From positions 62,001 through 126,000 of the forward strand of contig NZ_JACSCH020000012.1 in the NCBI RefSeq assembly GCF_014451325.2: a stretch of 64,000 nucleotides of DNA. The letters run 5' to 3'. Every line of letters begins with the position of its first letter. Position 1 is the first letter of the stretch. Origin of the DNA: Streptomyces sp. CB02980. Lineage in GTDB: Bacteria > Actinomycetota > Actinomycetes > Streptomycetales > Streptomycetaceae. The position numbers and the translations under genes are program-made. The notes under the pieces were generated by a model, which saw nothing but the letters and a program-made list of their open reading frames with translations, did no database searches and was not told where the DNA came from. Shown here one piece after another: positions 8,467-16,963 of this stretch.

Positions 8467-9588
8467 ATGAGAAGCGTGGGCGTGGAGGAAGAGCTGTTGC
8501 TGGTGCATGCCCGCAGTGGAGAGCCGCTCGCTCTGGCCGGTGCGGTCCTCGCGGCCGCGGACCGGTCCGTAGGCCGGCAGCCGGACGACGAGGGTGAGCC
8601 GGAGCACGCCTTCGAGAAGGAACTGCAGAAGGAACAGGTGGAGTTCGCCACCAAGCCGGTGACGGAGATGGGCGAACTCCAGGACGAGATCATCCGCTGT
8701 CGCGCCGAGGCCCGCCGACACGCCGCCTCCGCGGGCGCCCTCGTCGCGGCCCTCGCCACCTCACCGCTGCCCGCCCAGCCCTCGCTGAACCCGGGCGAGC
8801 GATACGCGTGGCTGGGCGAGCAGTTCGGCCTGACCGCGCAGGAGCAGCTCACCTGCGGCTGCCACGTCCACGTCTCGGTCGAGTCGGACGAGGAGGGTGT
8901 CGCCGTACTGGACAGGATCCGGCCCTGGCTCGCCGCTCTGATGGCGATGAGCGCGAACTCGCCCTTCTGGCAAGGACAGGACAGCCAGTACGCGAGCTAT
9001 CGCAGCAGAGTGTGGAACCGGCTGCCCTCGGCCGGCCCGATGGACGTCTTCGGATCCGCCGATCGCTACCACGAGCAGGTCCGCGCGTTGCTCGACACCG
9101 GCGTCCTGCGCGACGAGGGAATGATCTACTTCGACGCCCGGTTGTCGGCCACCTACCCCACCGTGGAGGTCAGGGTGGTGGACGTGTGCCTCGAAGCGTC
9201 GACGCCGGTACTCCTCGCCGCCCTGGTGCGCGGCCTGGTCGAGACCGCCGCCCGGGCCTGGCGGGCCGGAGAGCCGCCCTCCCGCGTCAGTACGAGCCTG
9301 CTTCGGCTGGCGGCGTGGCGGGCCGGTCGGTCGGGCTTGGAAGGCCCTCTCCTCCACCCCGAAACCATGCGGGAGGCGTCGGCGGCGGAGGTCGTCCGGG
9401 AGCTGTACGCCCATGTCCGGGAGGCCCTGGTCGAGAGCGGCGACGACGAGAGGGTCCGCGAAGGGATCGCTGGTCTGCTGGAACGGGGAAACGGGGCCCA
9501 CGTCCAGCGCGAGCTCCTGCGCACTCATGGCAGTCTCGCCTCGGTGGTCACCCACTGCGCGGGTATCACGGGCGACTCCCGAGCCTGA
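8467..9588 (+). CDS. YbdK-type carboxylate-amine ligase (glutamate-cysteine ligase type 2)
   Basis: A 373-residue member of the GCS2 family. The opening VGVEEELLLV is the hallmark ATP-binding strand. QVEFATKPVTEMGEL, CGCHVHVSVES, MAMSANSPFWQGQDSQYASYRS and IYFDARLSATYPTVEVRVVDVC follow in family order. These enzymes join a carboxylate, often glutamate, to an amine such as cysteine with ATP, and many give weak glutamate-cysteine ligase activity. ATG at 8467 places VGVEEE at residue 4, the usual position; the longer GTG start at 8419 adds an unconserved tail. No partner gene for glutathione, mycothiol or ergothioneine is adjacent, so the physiological product is open. Confidence 0.87.
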   Translation: MRSVGVEEELLLVHARSGEPLALAGAVLAAADRSVGRQPDDEGEPEHAFEKELQKEQVEFATKPVTEMGELQDEIIRCRAEARRHAASAGALVAALATSPLPAQPSLNPGERYAWLGEQFGLTAQEQLTCGCHVHVSVESDEEGVAVLDRIRPWLAALMAMSANSPFWQGQDSQYASYRSRVWNRLPSAGPMDVFGSADRYHEQVRALLDTGVLRDEGMIYFDARLSATYPTVEVRVVDVCLEASTPVLLAALVRGLVETAARAWRAGEPPSRVSTSLLRLAAWRAGRSGLEGPLLHPETMREASAAEVVRELYAHVREALVESGDDERVREGIAGLLERGNGAHVQRELLRTHGSLASVVTHCAGITGDSRA

Positions 9589-9661
9589 GCCGCCGAACCG
9601 ACGAAGGAGGCGGGCGTGAGGAAGGCCCCGGGCACGAAGCCGGCTTCGTAGAAGGCGGGGA

Positions 9662-9835
9662 CGTTTCGGCGCCGGAGGTCCGGCACAGGTCGTCGTCCAT
9701 GCCCGCGACGGCCACGTCAGAACGGCCTACACCTACGGCGACGCCCCCGTGGCATCCCCCGATGAACGTGGCCGCAGGGCAGGGGAACGCGGGGGCCTCT
9801 TCTGGGTTTCGCTGCCCGCAGGGCAGAGGAGCTGA
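9662..9835 (+). pseudogene. Possible 3' gene remnant
   Basis: One frame ending at the TGA at 9833 reads like protein, with PAQVVVHARDGHVRTAYTYG and RGGLFWVSLPAGQRS, but has no start codon with a ribosome site. It lies between the ligase and membrane-protein genes. It may be the tail of a decayed gene; the family is not recognised, and chance coding-like sequence in GC-rich DNA is possible. Confidence 0.25.
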
Positions 9836-9850
9836 AACTAGGCTCGTGCC

Positions 9851-10693
9851 GTGGAACAGCCCGAGCACCGCGCCGAAGGCGCGGGACCGTTCACCACCCG
9901 GCTCACCTGGCACCGCCCCGAAGGGGGGACGGTCGTATGGGAGTCGCGGCTCGCGCGCAAGCGCGGGGCGCTGTCCGTCCGCGGCCCCGGGGGCACGGTC
10001 GCCCTGTCCCCGACTGCCGACGCCGAGGCCCTCGATCGCCTCCGGAGGCTCAACTCCGTCGCATCGGGTGCGTTCCTCCTCGGCGGAATGCTCTTCGCCC
10101 TCGGCGCCGGGGTCGCCCAGTTCGGCTCGGGCGACCCGGTCGAGAGCGCCTCGATCTACTTCGCGGGCGGGCTGTTCTTCACCATCGGCGGCTACACCGC
10201 GCTCTTGCAGGTGCTGAACGCGCCTCGCCACTCCGAACCGGGCGGCCCACCGGCAACGATCGGCTGGAGGTGGTGGGGGTACGAGCCGATGCGTCTGGAC
10301 TGGCTCAGCACGTTCGTGCTGTTCGTCGGGACGCTTGTGTTCGGAGTCAACCTGCTGGACTCCTTCCTGCAGGGGCTCACCGTCCAGCAGACCAACCGGC
10401 TGATCTGGACTCCCGACGTGGTCGGGTGCGTGCTGTTCCTGGTTTCGGGTCATCTCGCGTTCGTCGAGATCTGCCATCGTTCCCGGCCCTGCATCCGCTC
10501 GCGCAGCATCGGCTGGTGGGTGGTCGCGGTGAATCAGTTCGGGTCGGTGCTCTTCATGGTCTCTGCGTTGGCCGCATTCACCCGGCCCGCGACCCAGAGC
10601 CTGGTCAACGCCGACATCGCCAACTGGGGGACGTTGTGCGGTGCGCTGTGCTTCGCGCTCGGCGGTGTACTGCAGGCTTTCGAACGTCCCTAG
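9851..10693 (+). CDS. Six-span integral membrane protein (YrhK-like pairs)
   Basis: A 280-residue protein. About 60 hydrophilic residues precede six hydrophobic spans: GAFLLGGMLFALGAGVAQF, IYFAGGLFFTIGGYTALLQV, LSTFVLFVGTLVFGVNLL, VVGCVLFLVSGHLAFVEI, WWVVAVNQFGSVLFMVSALA and WGTLCGALCFALGGVLQAF. The spans repeat as pairs with a GG-x-LFxxG theme like YrhK-type membrane domains, suggesting an internal duplication. Function is not known. The GTG start at 9851 has only a weak ribosome site, so translation may begin on a near-leaderless transcript. Confidence 0.75.
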   Translation: MEQPEHRAEGAGPFTTRLTWHRPEGGTVVWESRLARKRGALSVRGPGGTVALSPTADAEALDRLRRLNSVASGAFLLGGMLFALGAGVAQFGSGDPVESASIYFAGGLFFTIGGYTALLQVLNAPRHSEPGGPPATIGWRWWGYEPMRLDWLSTFVLFVGTLVFGVNLLDSFLQGLTVQQTNRLIWTPDVVGCVLFLVSGHLAFVEICHRSRPCIRSRSIGWWVVAVNQFGSVLFMVSALAAFTRPATQSLVNADIANWGTLCGALCFALGGVLQAFERP

Positions 10694-10960
10694 GGGGTGT
10701 CTTGCCGATCAGGCCGGGCTCGCGGCGCCCGGCACCGCGCCGCGCCCGTTCCCCGAGGACGCCCTCGCCCGGACCGCCTTCCCGTCCGGCTTCCCGCTGT
10801 CACCGAGCCTGCGCGCCTGCGGTGAGGCGGGCGCCGTACCCCTTCTGAGACCGCGCCGCCCCGCCTCCGCCCCGGAGTCCCGGCCGCCTCGCCCCCCTCC
10901 GGCACCCGCAAGCCCGCGCGCGGCGTGCGCGACGCCACGGACGGGCTCAGACTGGACAGA

Positions 10961-12574
10961 GTGAGCAGCCGGACAGAGCCTGATCCGCAGCCGCACCCCA
11001 CGCAGCAGAAGGGCGCGCGGCTCCCGAACCAGACAGTGGCACTCGCGGCGATGATGTTCGCGGTCGCGATGACCTTCATCGACCAGACCATCGTCTCCAT
11101 CGCCGCCCCCGACATCGTGCGCGAACTGGGACTCTCCAGCGCGGGCATGCAATGGGTGGTCAACGCCTACCTTCTCGCCCTCGCCGCGTTCTTCGCCCTC
11201 GGCGGCCGCCTGGCCGACCTGTACGGGCCACGGCGCATCGTCGTCATCGGCACCCTCGTCTTCGTCATCGCGTCGGTCCTCTGCGGGTGTGTTCCGTCCG
11301 GCGACTACGCCCAGCCCTGGCTCATCGCCTTCCGGGCCGTGCAGGGTCTCGGCGCGGCCCTGCTCTTCCCTGCCGCGCTGGCCGTGGTCGTGGCGGTGTT
11401 CCCCGTCGAACGGCGGGGCAGGGCCCTCGCCCTGTTCTTCGGGATCTCCGGAGCGCTGACCGCCGTCGGCCCGCTGCTCGGCGGCTGGCTCACGGCCTCG
11501 TGGACCTGGCGCGCCGTCTTCTGGGTCAACGTGCCGGTCGCGATCGTCGCCCTCATCCTCACCGCCCGCGCGCACATCGCGGACCGCCCGCGCCCCGGAA
11601 CCCTCGACGTGCCCGGCGCCGTTCTCGTCGCCGCCGGCATGGGCCTGAGTGTCCTCGGCTTCCAGCAGGCCTGGTCATGGGGATGGGGGAGCTGGGCGAC
11701 CTGGCTGTGCGTCGTCGGCGGCCTCGTGATCCTGTACGTGTTCGTACGGTACGAGCGGGGCGTCCGCCACCCGCTGATCGACCTGCGGGTCTTCCAGGAC
11801 AAGGCGTTCACGGTGGACGCGGCCGTGCTGTTCTTCGCGATGCTCGCCTTCGTGCCGGTGTTCTTCTTCTCCTCCGTCTATGCGCAGGTGTCCCTCAGCG
11901 CCTCTCCCAACCAGGCGGCGCTCTTCCTGCTGTACTTCTTCGTGGGCTTCGCCCTCGCCTCCCAGTGGGGCGGCCGGATCCTCGACAAACGGGGTGCGCG
12001 CCCCGCGCTCAAAGCGGGAACGATCCTGGGCGCGGTCGGCTTCGCCCTGTGGGCCAACGAACTGACGAACCTGTCCATGCACGACCAGTGGCCCTACGCG
12101 GCGCTGGCCGGCGCGGGGATCGGCTTCATCCTGGCCCCGGCGTCGACGGACGCGGTCAACCGGGCCATCGGCACCTCGTACGGCGAGGTCACCGGCATCA
12201 CACAGACCGTCCGCAACTACGCGGCGAGCATCGGCCTGGCGGTGTTCGGCACCCTGCTGTCCCGGGCCATGACGGAGAACGTCACGGACACGCTCCGGGC
12301 ACGGGGCATCGAACCCGCCATCGCCGACCAGGTCGCACGCGGCATCACCGACTCCGTCTCCGGCCACGGCGACGCCACCCCGCCGACCGGCACCGGCCAG
12401 GTCGCCGAAGCCACCCGCGACGCCATGTCGTCCATCCAGATGGACTTCGCCCAGGCCAACCAATGGGTCTTCTACGGCATGGCCGTCGCCCTCGCTCTCG
12501 GCTTCCTGTGCGCCATCCGCCACCCGGGCGACCGCGCCATCCCGAAGGAACCGGACCCGACACCTCCGGAGTGA
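10961..12574 (+). CDS. MFS transporter, DHA2 (14-span drug:H+ antiporter) family
   Basis: A protein of about 537 residues. The first span AAMMFAVAMTFIDQTIVSIA carries the DHA2 motif D1 (xxxDxTIVxxA), and GGRLADLYGPRRIVVIG is MFS motif A. A GAALLFPAALAVVVAVFPVERRGRALALFFGISGALTAVGPLLGG segment, here named by its parts PVERRGRAL and GPLLGG, gives motif C. Fourteen hydrophobic spans and a Thr/Gly-rich last loop are visible. The family exports drugs and toxic metabolites using the proton gradient. The GTG at 10961 is one of two plausible starts; 10925 adds 12 unconserved residues. No TetR or MarR gene is adjacent. Confidence 0.85.
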   Translation: MSSRTEPDPQPHPTQQKGARLPNQTVALAAMMFAVAMTFIDQTIVSIAAPDIVRELGLSSAGMQWVVNAYLLALAAFFALGGRLADLYGPRRIVVIGTLVFVIASVLCGCVPSGDYAQPWLIAFRAVQGLGAALLFPAALAVVVAVFPVERRGRALALFFGISGALTAVGPLLGGWLTASWTWRAVFWVNVPVAIVALILTARAHIADRPRPGTLDVPGAVLVAAGMGLSVLGFQQAWSWGWGSWATWLCVVGGLVILYVFVRYERGVRHPLIDLRVFQDKAFTVDAAVLFFAMLAFVPVFFFSSVYAQVSLSASPNQAALFLLYFFVGFALASQWGGRILDKRGARPALKAGTILGAVGFALWANELTNLSMHDQWPYAALAGAGIGFILAPASTDAVNRAIGTSYGEVTGITQTVRNYAASIGLAVFGTLLSRAMTENVTDTLRARGIEPAIADQVARGITDSVSGHGDATPPTGTGQVAEATRDAMSSIQMDFAQANQWVFYGMAVALALGFLCAIRHPGDRAIPKEPDPTPPE

Positions 12575-12622
12575 CGAGGGTGTGCCGCCCCGGCGACCAC
12601 GCCGAGGCCGTCGAGCCGGCCC

Positions 12623-13063
12623 GTGGCTTCCCCGGGTGGTGACGCCCCGCTGCAGTTCGACGTCGACGACACGCTGACCCCGGCCGACCGCGACGAGATC
12701 GGCCTGCGGCTGTTCAAGACGGCGACGGCGACCGTCTTCCCGGCGGGCGCGAAGCTGCCGGAGTACGGTCGCTTCGTCCCGCCCGACTGGCGTGAGGACC
12801 CCGCGGCCCGCGAGGTGGTCGAATCCCGCACGCGCGTGCTGGAGAGCACCGGCGCACGGCTGCCGGTCGAGCGGCTGCGGCTGCAGTGGACCCCGTCGTC
12901 CCTGCTCCCGGAGTCCAAGGCGCGTCTCGCCTTCCGCCCGTTGGCCGACCGTGAGGACCTCCTCGCCCTGATGACCCCGGTCATGGAGGGCACCCTCGAC
13001 GCCCACGGCCAAGCGCATCTCGCATCCGGGCTGAGCCCGCGCGAGGCGGCGGAACGGCACTGA
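12623..13063 (+). pseudogene. GNAT-type acetyltransferase gene, 3' truncated
   Basis: The 146-residue product starts VDDTLTPADRDEIGLRLFKT and continues through KLPEYGRFVPPDWREDPAAR, RLPVERLRLQWTPS and LLALMTPVMEGTLDAHGQ. From memory of Streptomyces homologues this is the N-terminal half of a protein whose C-terminal half is the GNAT fold with the acetyl-CoA loop. Here the frame stops right after REAAERH, before that fold. The stop lies four bases from the end of the convergent STAND ATPase gene. The simplest reading is that arrival of the 13-22.5 kb locus removed the 3' part. The shortened product is unlikely to be an active acetyltransferase. Confidence 0.55.
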
Positions 13064-13067
13064 GAGA

Positions 13068-15884
13068 TCAGGCTTCGGTCTGGTCAGGGGTTCCGAGTTC
13101 GAACGTCGGCTCGTCGACCTCCGCGCGGTAGGCCTCGACCAGTGCGCTGGTCCAGGTCGCCCCTTGTTCGGGGGCGCCGTCCAGGTACATGGAGATCTGG
13201 AGGCCCCGCTCCTGGCTGGTTTCGCCGCCGGCCGCCGGCGGGGAAGTCTCCGATACGGTGCGGAAATCCTGGATGTCGGAGTCGGTCAAGGTCCACATGA
13301 GCGTCCCGCCCATGGCGCCGGCGTCGTCGATGCCCAGGATCCGCGCCGCCTGCGAGACGAGCCCGGGCACCTCGTCACCCACCTCCGCGGCCAGTCCCCG
13401 GAGGAGCGAGGGATGGCTTGTGCGCTCCCGGCGGCTCATCCGTTCCGCCTCCTCGACGACGGCCCTCCGCAGCTCCACTGCCTCTGCCGACCGGTCGCTG
13501 CCGGAGCGGCGGTACACCCTCAGCCGAGCGACGCCCGCCTGCAGCCACTCCACGCGGCCGGGGATGGTGCCGGTGGCCTGCTGTGCCTGGCTCAGCAGGC
13601 CGAGCGCTTCCGAATACGCTCCGAGTTCCTCTGCGATCCGGGCCCCCAGTACCGCCACGTCCCAGAAGGTCGTGGCGTCACCGTGCTCACCGGCCCGCTC
13701 CAGCGTCTCCGCCACGAGGCGCGTCGCCTCCTCCGGATGCCCCAGTGCGGCCAGCGCCTCGATCTCCAGGGCAGCGATCTTCGGGTGCAGGTTCCCTCCG
13801 GGCCGCGCTCTGATCAGGGACAAGGCCGTGGACGCCTGCCCGTCGTCGAGCAGCGCGCGGGCCTTGCGCATCACCTGTCGGGCCCAGGCTTCTCCGTCCG
13901 CCTCGGCCAGTGCTGCCGGATCGACCGCGATGTCGAGCCGATGGGCGAGATACACCTGGCTGGACGGCGGCAGCTCGTCGAGCGCCGAATCGAGGAAGGC
14001 GCTCGCTTCCGGCACCCAGTGCTTGTCCAGCGTGGACGTGGCCTGGCCCAGGGCGAGCCGGTGGTAGAGCTCTTCGGCACGGGCCTGCGGTCCGTCGAAG
14101 GCGTGGTAGTGGCGGATCGCGCGGCGGTGGATGCTCCGCGAGGTCTCGGGATGGTCCCGGTAGAGCAGCGGCAGCGTGGCCTCTCGGACATCCTTACGGT
14201 GGACGAGCACGTCCTGACCGGGCACCGCGTCGACCAGCGTCGCCTCCGCCGCCAAGAGGCCGAAGAGCCGTCGCGCCTCTTCACCGGAGATCCTGCCCAG
14301 GCCGCAGGGGACGGCCAGCACTTCCTGGATCAATTCCGGGGTGATCCGGCGGAGCGTCAGGCCCGGACTGGCGATGCTCCGCAGAGCGGCGTCTTCGATG
14401 TCGTCCAGGATGCGCCGGTACAGCACCGCCTGGACTTCGGCGTCACCGAGGCGGAAAAGGATGCCGCGGAGCTTCTCGGGGTCTCGCAGACCCTCCTCGC
14501 CCTCGCGCACGATCAGTTCTGCGGCCAGCTCGAGACTGAGCGGGCTCGCGCCGATCTTGCGGGTGACGGAGCTCAGGAAGCCCTCGTCCGCCGTGATGCC
14601 CGCCCCGGCGAGCCGGGTGCGCAGGAATTCCAGCGCGAGATGGGGCTCGAGTCCCGACAGCGGGATCTCACGTGTCGGCCGGTGGAGAGGGGTGCGGCCG
14701 GCGAACACGACGCGCAGCATCGGATGAGCGCGCTGAAGGGCGTCGAGGAAGTCCCACAGGCGGTCCATGGCCTCGATGCCCTGGCGCTGCGCCCGCTCCA
14801 CCGTGTCGAGAACGAGGAGGAGCGGGAGCGGTCGATCTTGCGACACCGCCCGTGCCAGCTGAGCGAACCGGCCCACGAGTATCTCGTCGTCGGCGCCCAT
14901 GACCTGGGGAAGGGGGCCCTCGACCCCCTCGACGATCACTGCCGTCTGTGAGAGCAGGGTCGCTCGCACGGCGTGTTCCAGCGTCCCCGCTTGCTCGGCG
15001 CATGCCGGATACAGAAGGCCGAGCTGGTGCGTGGCCTCGGCCAGCAGCGTCAGGGGCTGCTGTGGCAGCAGGTCGCCGCGGTCGAAGGTCAGATAGCTGA
15101 AGGGGAACTGCCGTTGGCCCGGCGTGCCGGCGTGGTCGAGCAGGTAGCGGGCCACGAGGGTGGACTTCCCGACGCCTCCGGGCCCGTGCACGGCGACGGG
15201 CGGGGAGCTGGACAGGCCGGAGCCTCCGCCGGGGGCCTCCACGTACTCCGCGATCTGGCCCAGCTCCTTCTGCCGGCCGACGAAGACGTTGCCCGCCAGG
15301 ACGCGCAGAGGCTGGAAGATCGTCGCCAGACTGATCTTGCTGCGGACGTCCTCGGCGGCGGGCAGCTCGACCCCCTGCTCGGCCAGTGCCTCCCACGCTC
15401 GGCCTGCGGCGCCCAGCCACTCGGCGACTCGCAGAGTGCCCGTCAGCTGGTCCAAGGTCTGCTCGTCGGAAGGGGGAGCCTTGCCGCGCAGGTACGCCTC
15501 CGCCATGGCGCGCTCGATGTCGGCCGGGTCGGACCTCACCTCGGCGAGGGTGTCCAGCAGTCGCTCGCGGTCGCGGAGCCGGTTCAGAGTGGTCGTGCGC
15601 ACGCCGGACGACAGCCTCCAGCGGCTGCCCGCAGTGGTGCCCACCCGTTCGCAGTCCTCGATGACGAAGGTACGGAGGGCCTCGTCCCCGTCCTCGCCCG
15701 GGCCGGTTCCGGCGGTCAGCGCCCCCGCCTCGAAAGAGCCGAGGAGCACCGTCGCTCTACGGTAGGCCCAGCGGACGCTGTTGACGTCCGGGGCCGTGGG
15801 ATCGAGCGTGAAGGAGTCGCCGGCGTGCACATCCTTGAGGCGCGCGGCCATTTCCCTGCCCGTGATGAGCTTGGTCTCAGCCAT
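13068..15884 (-). CDS. STAND-type P-loop NTPase with TPR-like C-terminal repeats
   Basis: A 938-residue protein. Residues 1-190 are a mixed alpha/beta region not recognised. FVGRQKELGQI at 201-211 is the usual STAND entry motif, GPGGVGKSTL at 234-243 the Walker A loop and LLLVLDTVE at 355-363 Walker B. An FAGRTPL sensor strand and a GASPLSLELA helix (the GxP motif of the winged-helix region) follow. After about residue 560 the sequence is all helical with 35-40-residue periodicity, as in TPR-like superhelices of sensor arms. This layout fits signal-transducing STAND ATPases that open and oligomerise on a trigger. Its start overlaps the end of the next gene by eight bases (ATGGCTGA), so the operon is translationally coupled. 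It is the last gene of a three-gene unit with two EAD1 proteins. Confidence 0.82.
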   Translation of the reverse strand: MAETKLITGREMAARLKDVHAGDSFTLDPTAPDVNSVRWAYRRATVLLGSFEAGALTAGTGPGEDGDEALRTFVIEDCERVGTTAGSRWRLSSGVRTTTLNRLRDRERLLDTLAEVRSDPADIERAMAEAYLRGKAPPSDEQTLDQLTGTLRVAEWLGAAGRAWEALAEQGVELPAAEDVRSKISLATIFQPLRVLAGNVFVGRQKELGQIAEYVEAPGGGSGLSSSPPVAVHGPGGVGKSTLVARYLLDHAGTPGQRQFPFSYLTFDRGDLLPQQPLTLLAEATHQLGLLYPACAEQAGTLEHAVRATLLSQTAVIVEGVEGPLPQVMGADDEILVGRFAQLARAVSQDRPLPLLLVLDTVERAQRQGIEAMDRLWDFLDALQRAHPMLRVVFAGRTPLHRPTREIPLSGLEPHLALEFLRTRLAGAGITADEGFLSSVTRKIGASPLSLELAAELIVREGEEGLRDPEKLRGILFRLGDAEVQAVLYRRILDDIEDAALRSIASPGLTLRRITPELIQEVLAVPCGLGRISGEEARRLFGLLAAEATLVDAVPGQDVLVHRKDVREATLPLLYRDHPETSRSIHRRAIRHYHAFDGPQARAEELYHRLALGQATSTLDKHWVPEASAFLDSALDELPPSSQVYLAHRLDIAVDPAALAEADGEAWARQVMRKARALLDDGQASTALSLIRARPGGNLHPKIAALEIEALAALGHPEEATRLVAETLERAGEHGDATTFWDVAVLGARIAEELGAYSEALGLLSQAQQATGTIPGRVEWLQAGVARLRVYRRSGSDRSAEAVELRRAVVEEAERMSRRERTSHPSLLRGLAAEVGDEVPGLVSQAARILGIDDAGAMGGTLMWTLTDSDIQDFRTVSETSPPAAGGETSQERGLQISMYLDGAPEQGATWTSALVEAYRAEVDEPTFELGTPDQTEA

Positions 15885-16956
15885 TGAACTCCTCCGGCAG
15901 GCCGAAGGTCGACCGGGCGATGTCCACGGCGTTCTCGGACAGTTGCGCCAGCGGCGGGGGTGACGGAAGGGGGTGGCCGTTCAGGAGTTTCTGCACCATC
16001 ATGGTCGCCGCGTCCTCGTCGATCGGCTGCCCGGCGGCCGCGCCCACCTTCTCGAAGAACGACCTCAGGTGTTGTTCCTCGATGGGGGCTATGGGATCGC
16101 GCAGCACGGACCGCTCCACAGCGGGCAGCAACCGCGCGTGGAAGTCCGCAAGCACCACACGTAGCCCGAATCCGACCTCATGCCGTTCGGCGACGACGGC
16201 GATCTGCCCGACCAGCCACACCGCGGCCGGGGTCAGGCGATCCTCCGTCGGGCCGTCGAAGAGGATCCAGAGGTCGCCACCCTCCGCTCGTACGCGGCCC
16301 TTGAACCAGGCGAGCAGGACGCGGGCCTGAGTGTCCGGAGGCTCCTCGACAAATGGATCACGCATGGGCCAGCCGAGTTGATCGCAGATGTCCCGCATGA
16401 CGTCCACGGGTGTGGCCTTGCTCCCGGCCCACCGCTCGAAGTCGACCACACCGGGAACGATGTCGAATTCATCGAGCACGTAGGAGATGAAGGACAAGGA
16501 ATGACTCTTTCCGTATCCGTCATCGCCGGTGAGGATGAGCGCACCGCCGCCGCCCGTGCCGGTGAGATCCTGAATGTGTTTACGCAGCGTGGACCTGTCG
16601 AAGAGCACCTGTGGACGCCGTTTCCCGAACATGATGAGTCTGACTCTGTCCGTCACGGATTGCGGCGGTTTGCTGAGGAGTATGCCGAAGATGGGGTATG
16701 CCGCACTGTTCAGGTCGCGTTCGACGCACTCGACCAGGACACGCAAGCGGCCCTTCCTGGCCGCGCTTTCCAGGAGGTGCGGCCATGCGTCCGTCATGGC
16801 GACGCCGGTCCACGCGTAATCGGCGATCTTCAGCCCCGCCGCCTGGATGATGGTCTGGGTGCTGTCCGCCTTCTGGTAGATGGTCATCAGGCTGTTGAGG
16901 AGCTCCTTCCCGTCGGCGTCCCCGAACGGGAAATGCCGTTGGTCGAGGATGTTCAT
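15877..16956 (-). CDS. EAD1-domain P-loop ATPase
   Basis: A 359-residue protein of two parts. Residues 15-90 fit effector-associated domain 1: a helical bundle with IIQAAGLKIADYAWTG, a conserved W, then AWPHLLESAARKGRLRVLVE. Residues 105-350 form a P-loop domain with GDDGYGKSHSL at 144-154 and WILFDGPTED at 230-239 as Walker A and B. The Walker A has DDGY where most STAND proteins have a Gly-rich loop, but keeps GKS. EAD1 domains are adaptors of conflict systems that pair effectors with NTPases carrying the same domain (inference from the published domain catalogue of Kaur, Aravind and colleagues). The downstream STAND gene overlaps it by eight bases and the protease gene ends seven bases upstream. 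Confidence 0.78.
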   Translation of the reverse strand: MNILDQRHFPFGDADGKELLNSLMTIYQKADSTQTIIQAAGLKIADYAWTGVAMTDAWPHLLESAARKGRLRVLVECVERDLNSAAYPIFGILLSKPPQSVTDRVRLIMFGKRRPQVLFDRSTLRKHIQDLTGTGGGGALILTGDDGYGKSHSLSFISYVLDEFDIVPGVVDFERWAGSKATPVDVMRDICDQLGWPMRDPFVEEPPDTQARVLLAWFKGRVRAEGGDLWILFDGPTEDRLTPAAVWLVGQIAVVAERHEVGFGLRVVLADFHARLLPAVERSVLRDPIAPIEEQHLRSFFEKVGAAAGQPIDEDAATMMVQKLLNGHPLPSPPPLAQLSENAVDIARSTFGLPEEFNG

Positions 16957-16963
16957 CGCAGCC

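Noticed and set aside
13164..14951. 595-codon plus-strand ORF opposite the STAND gene
   Set aside because: No domain can be seen, and the minus strand shows Walker A/B and coupled starts.
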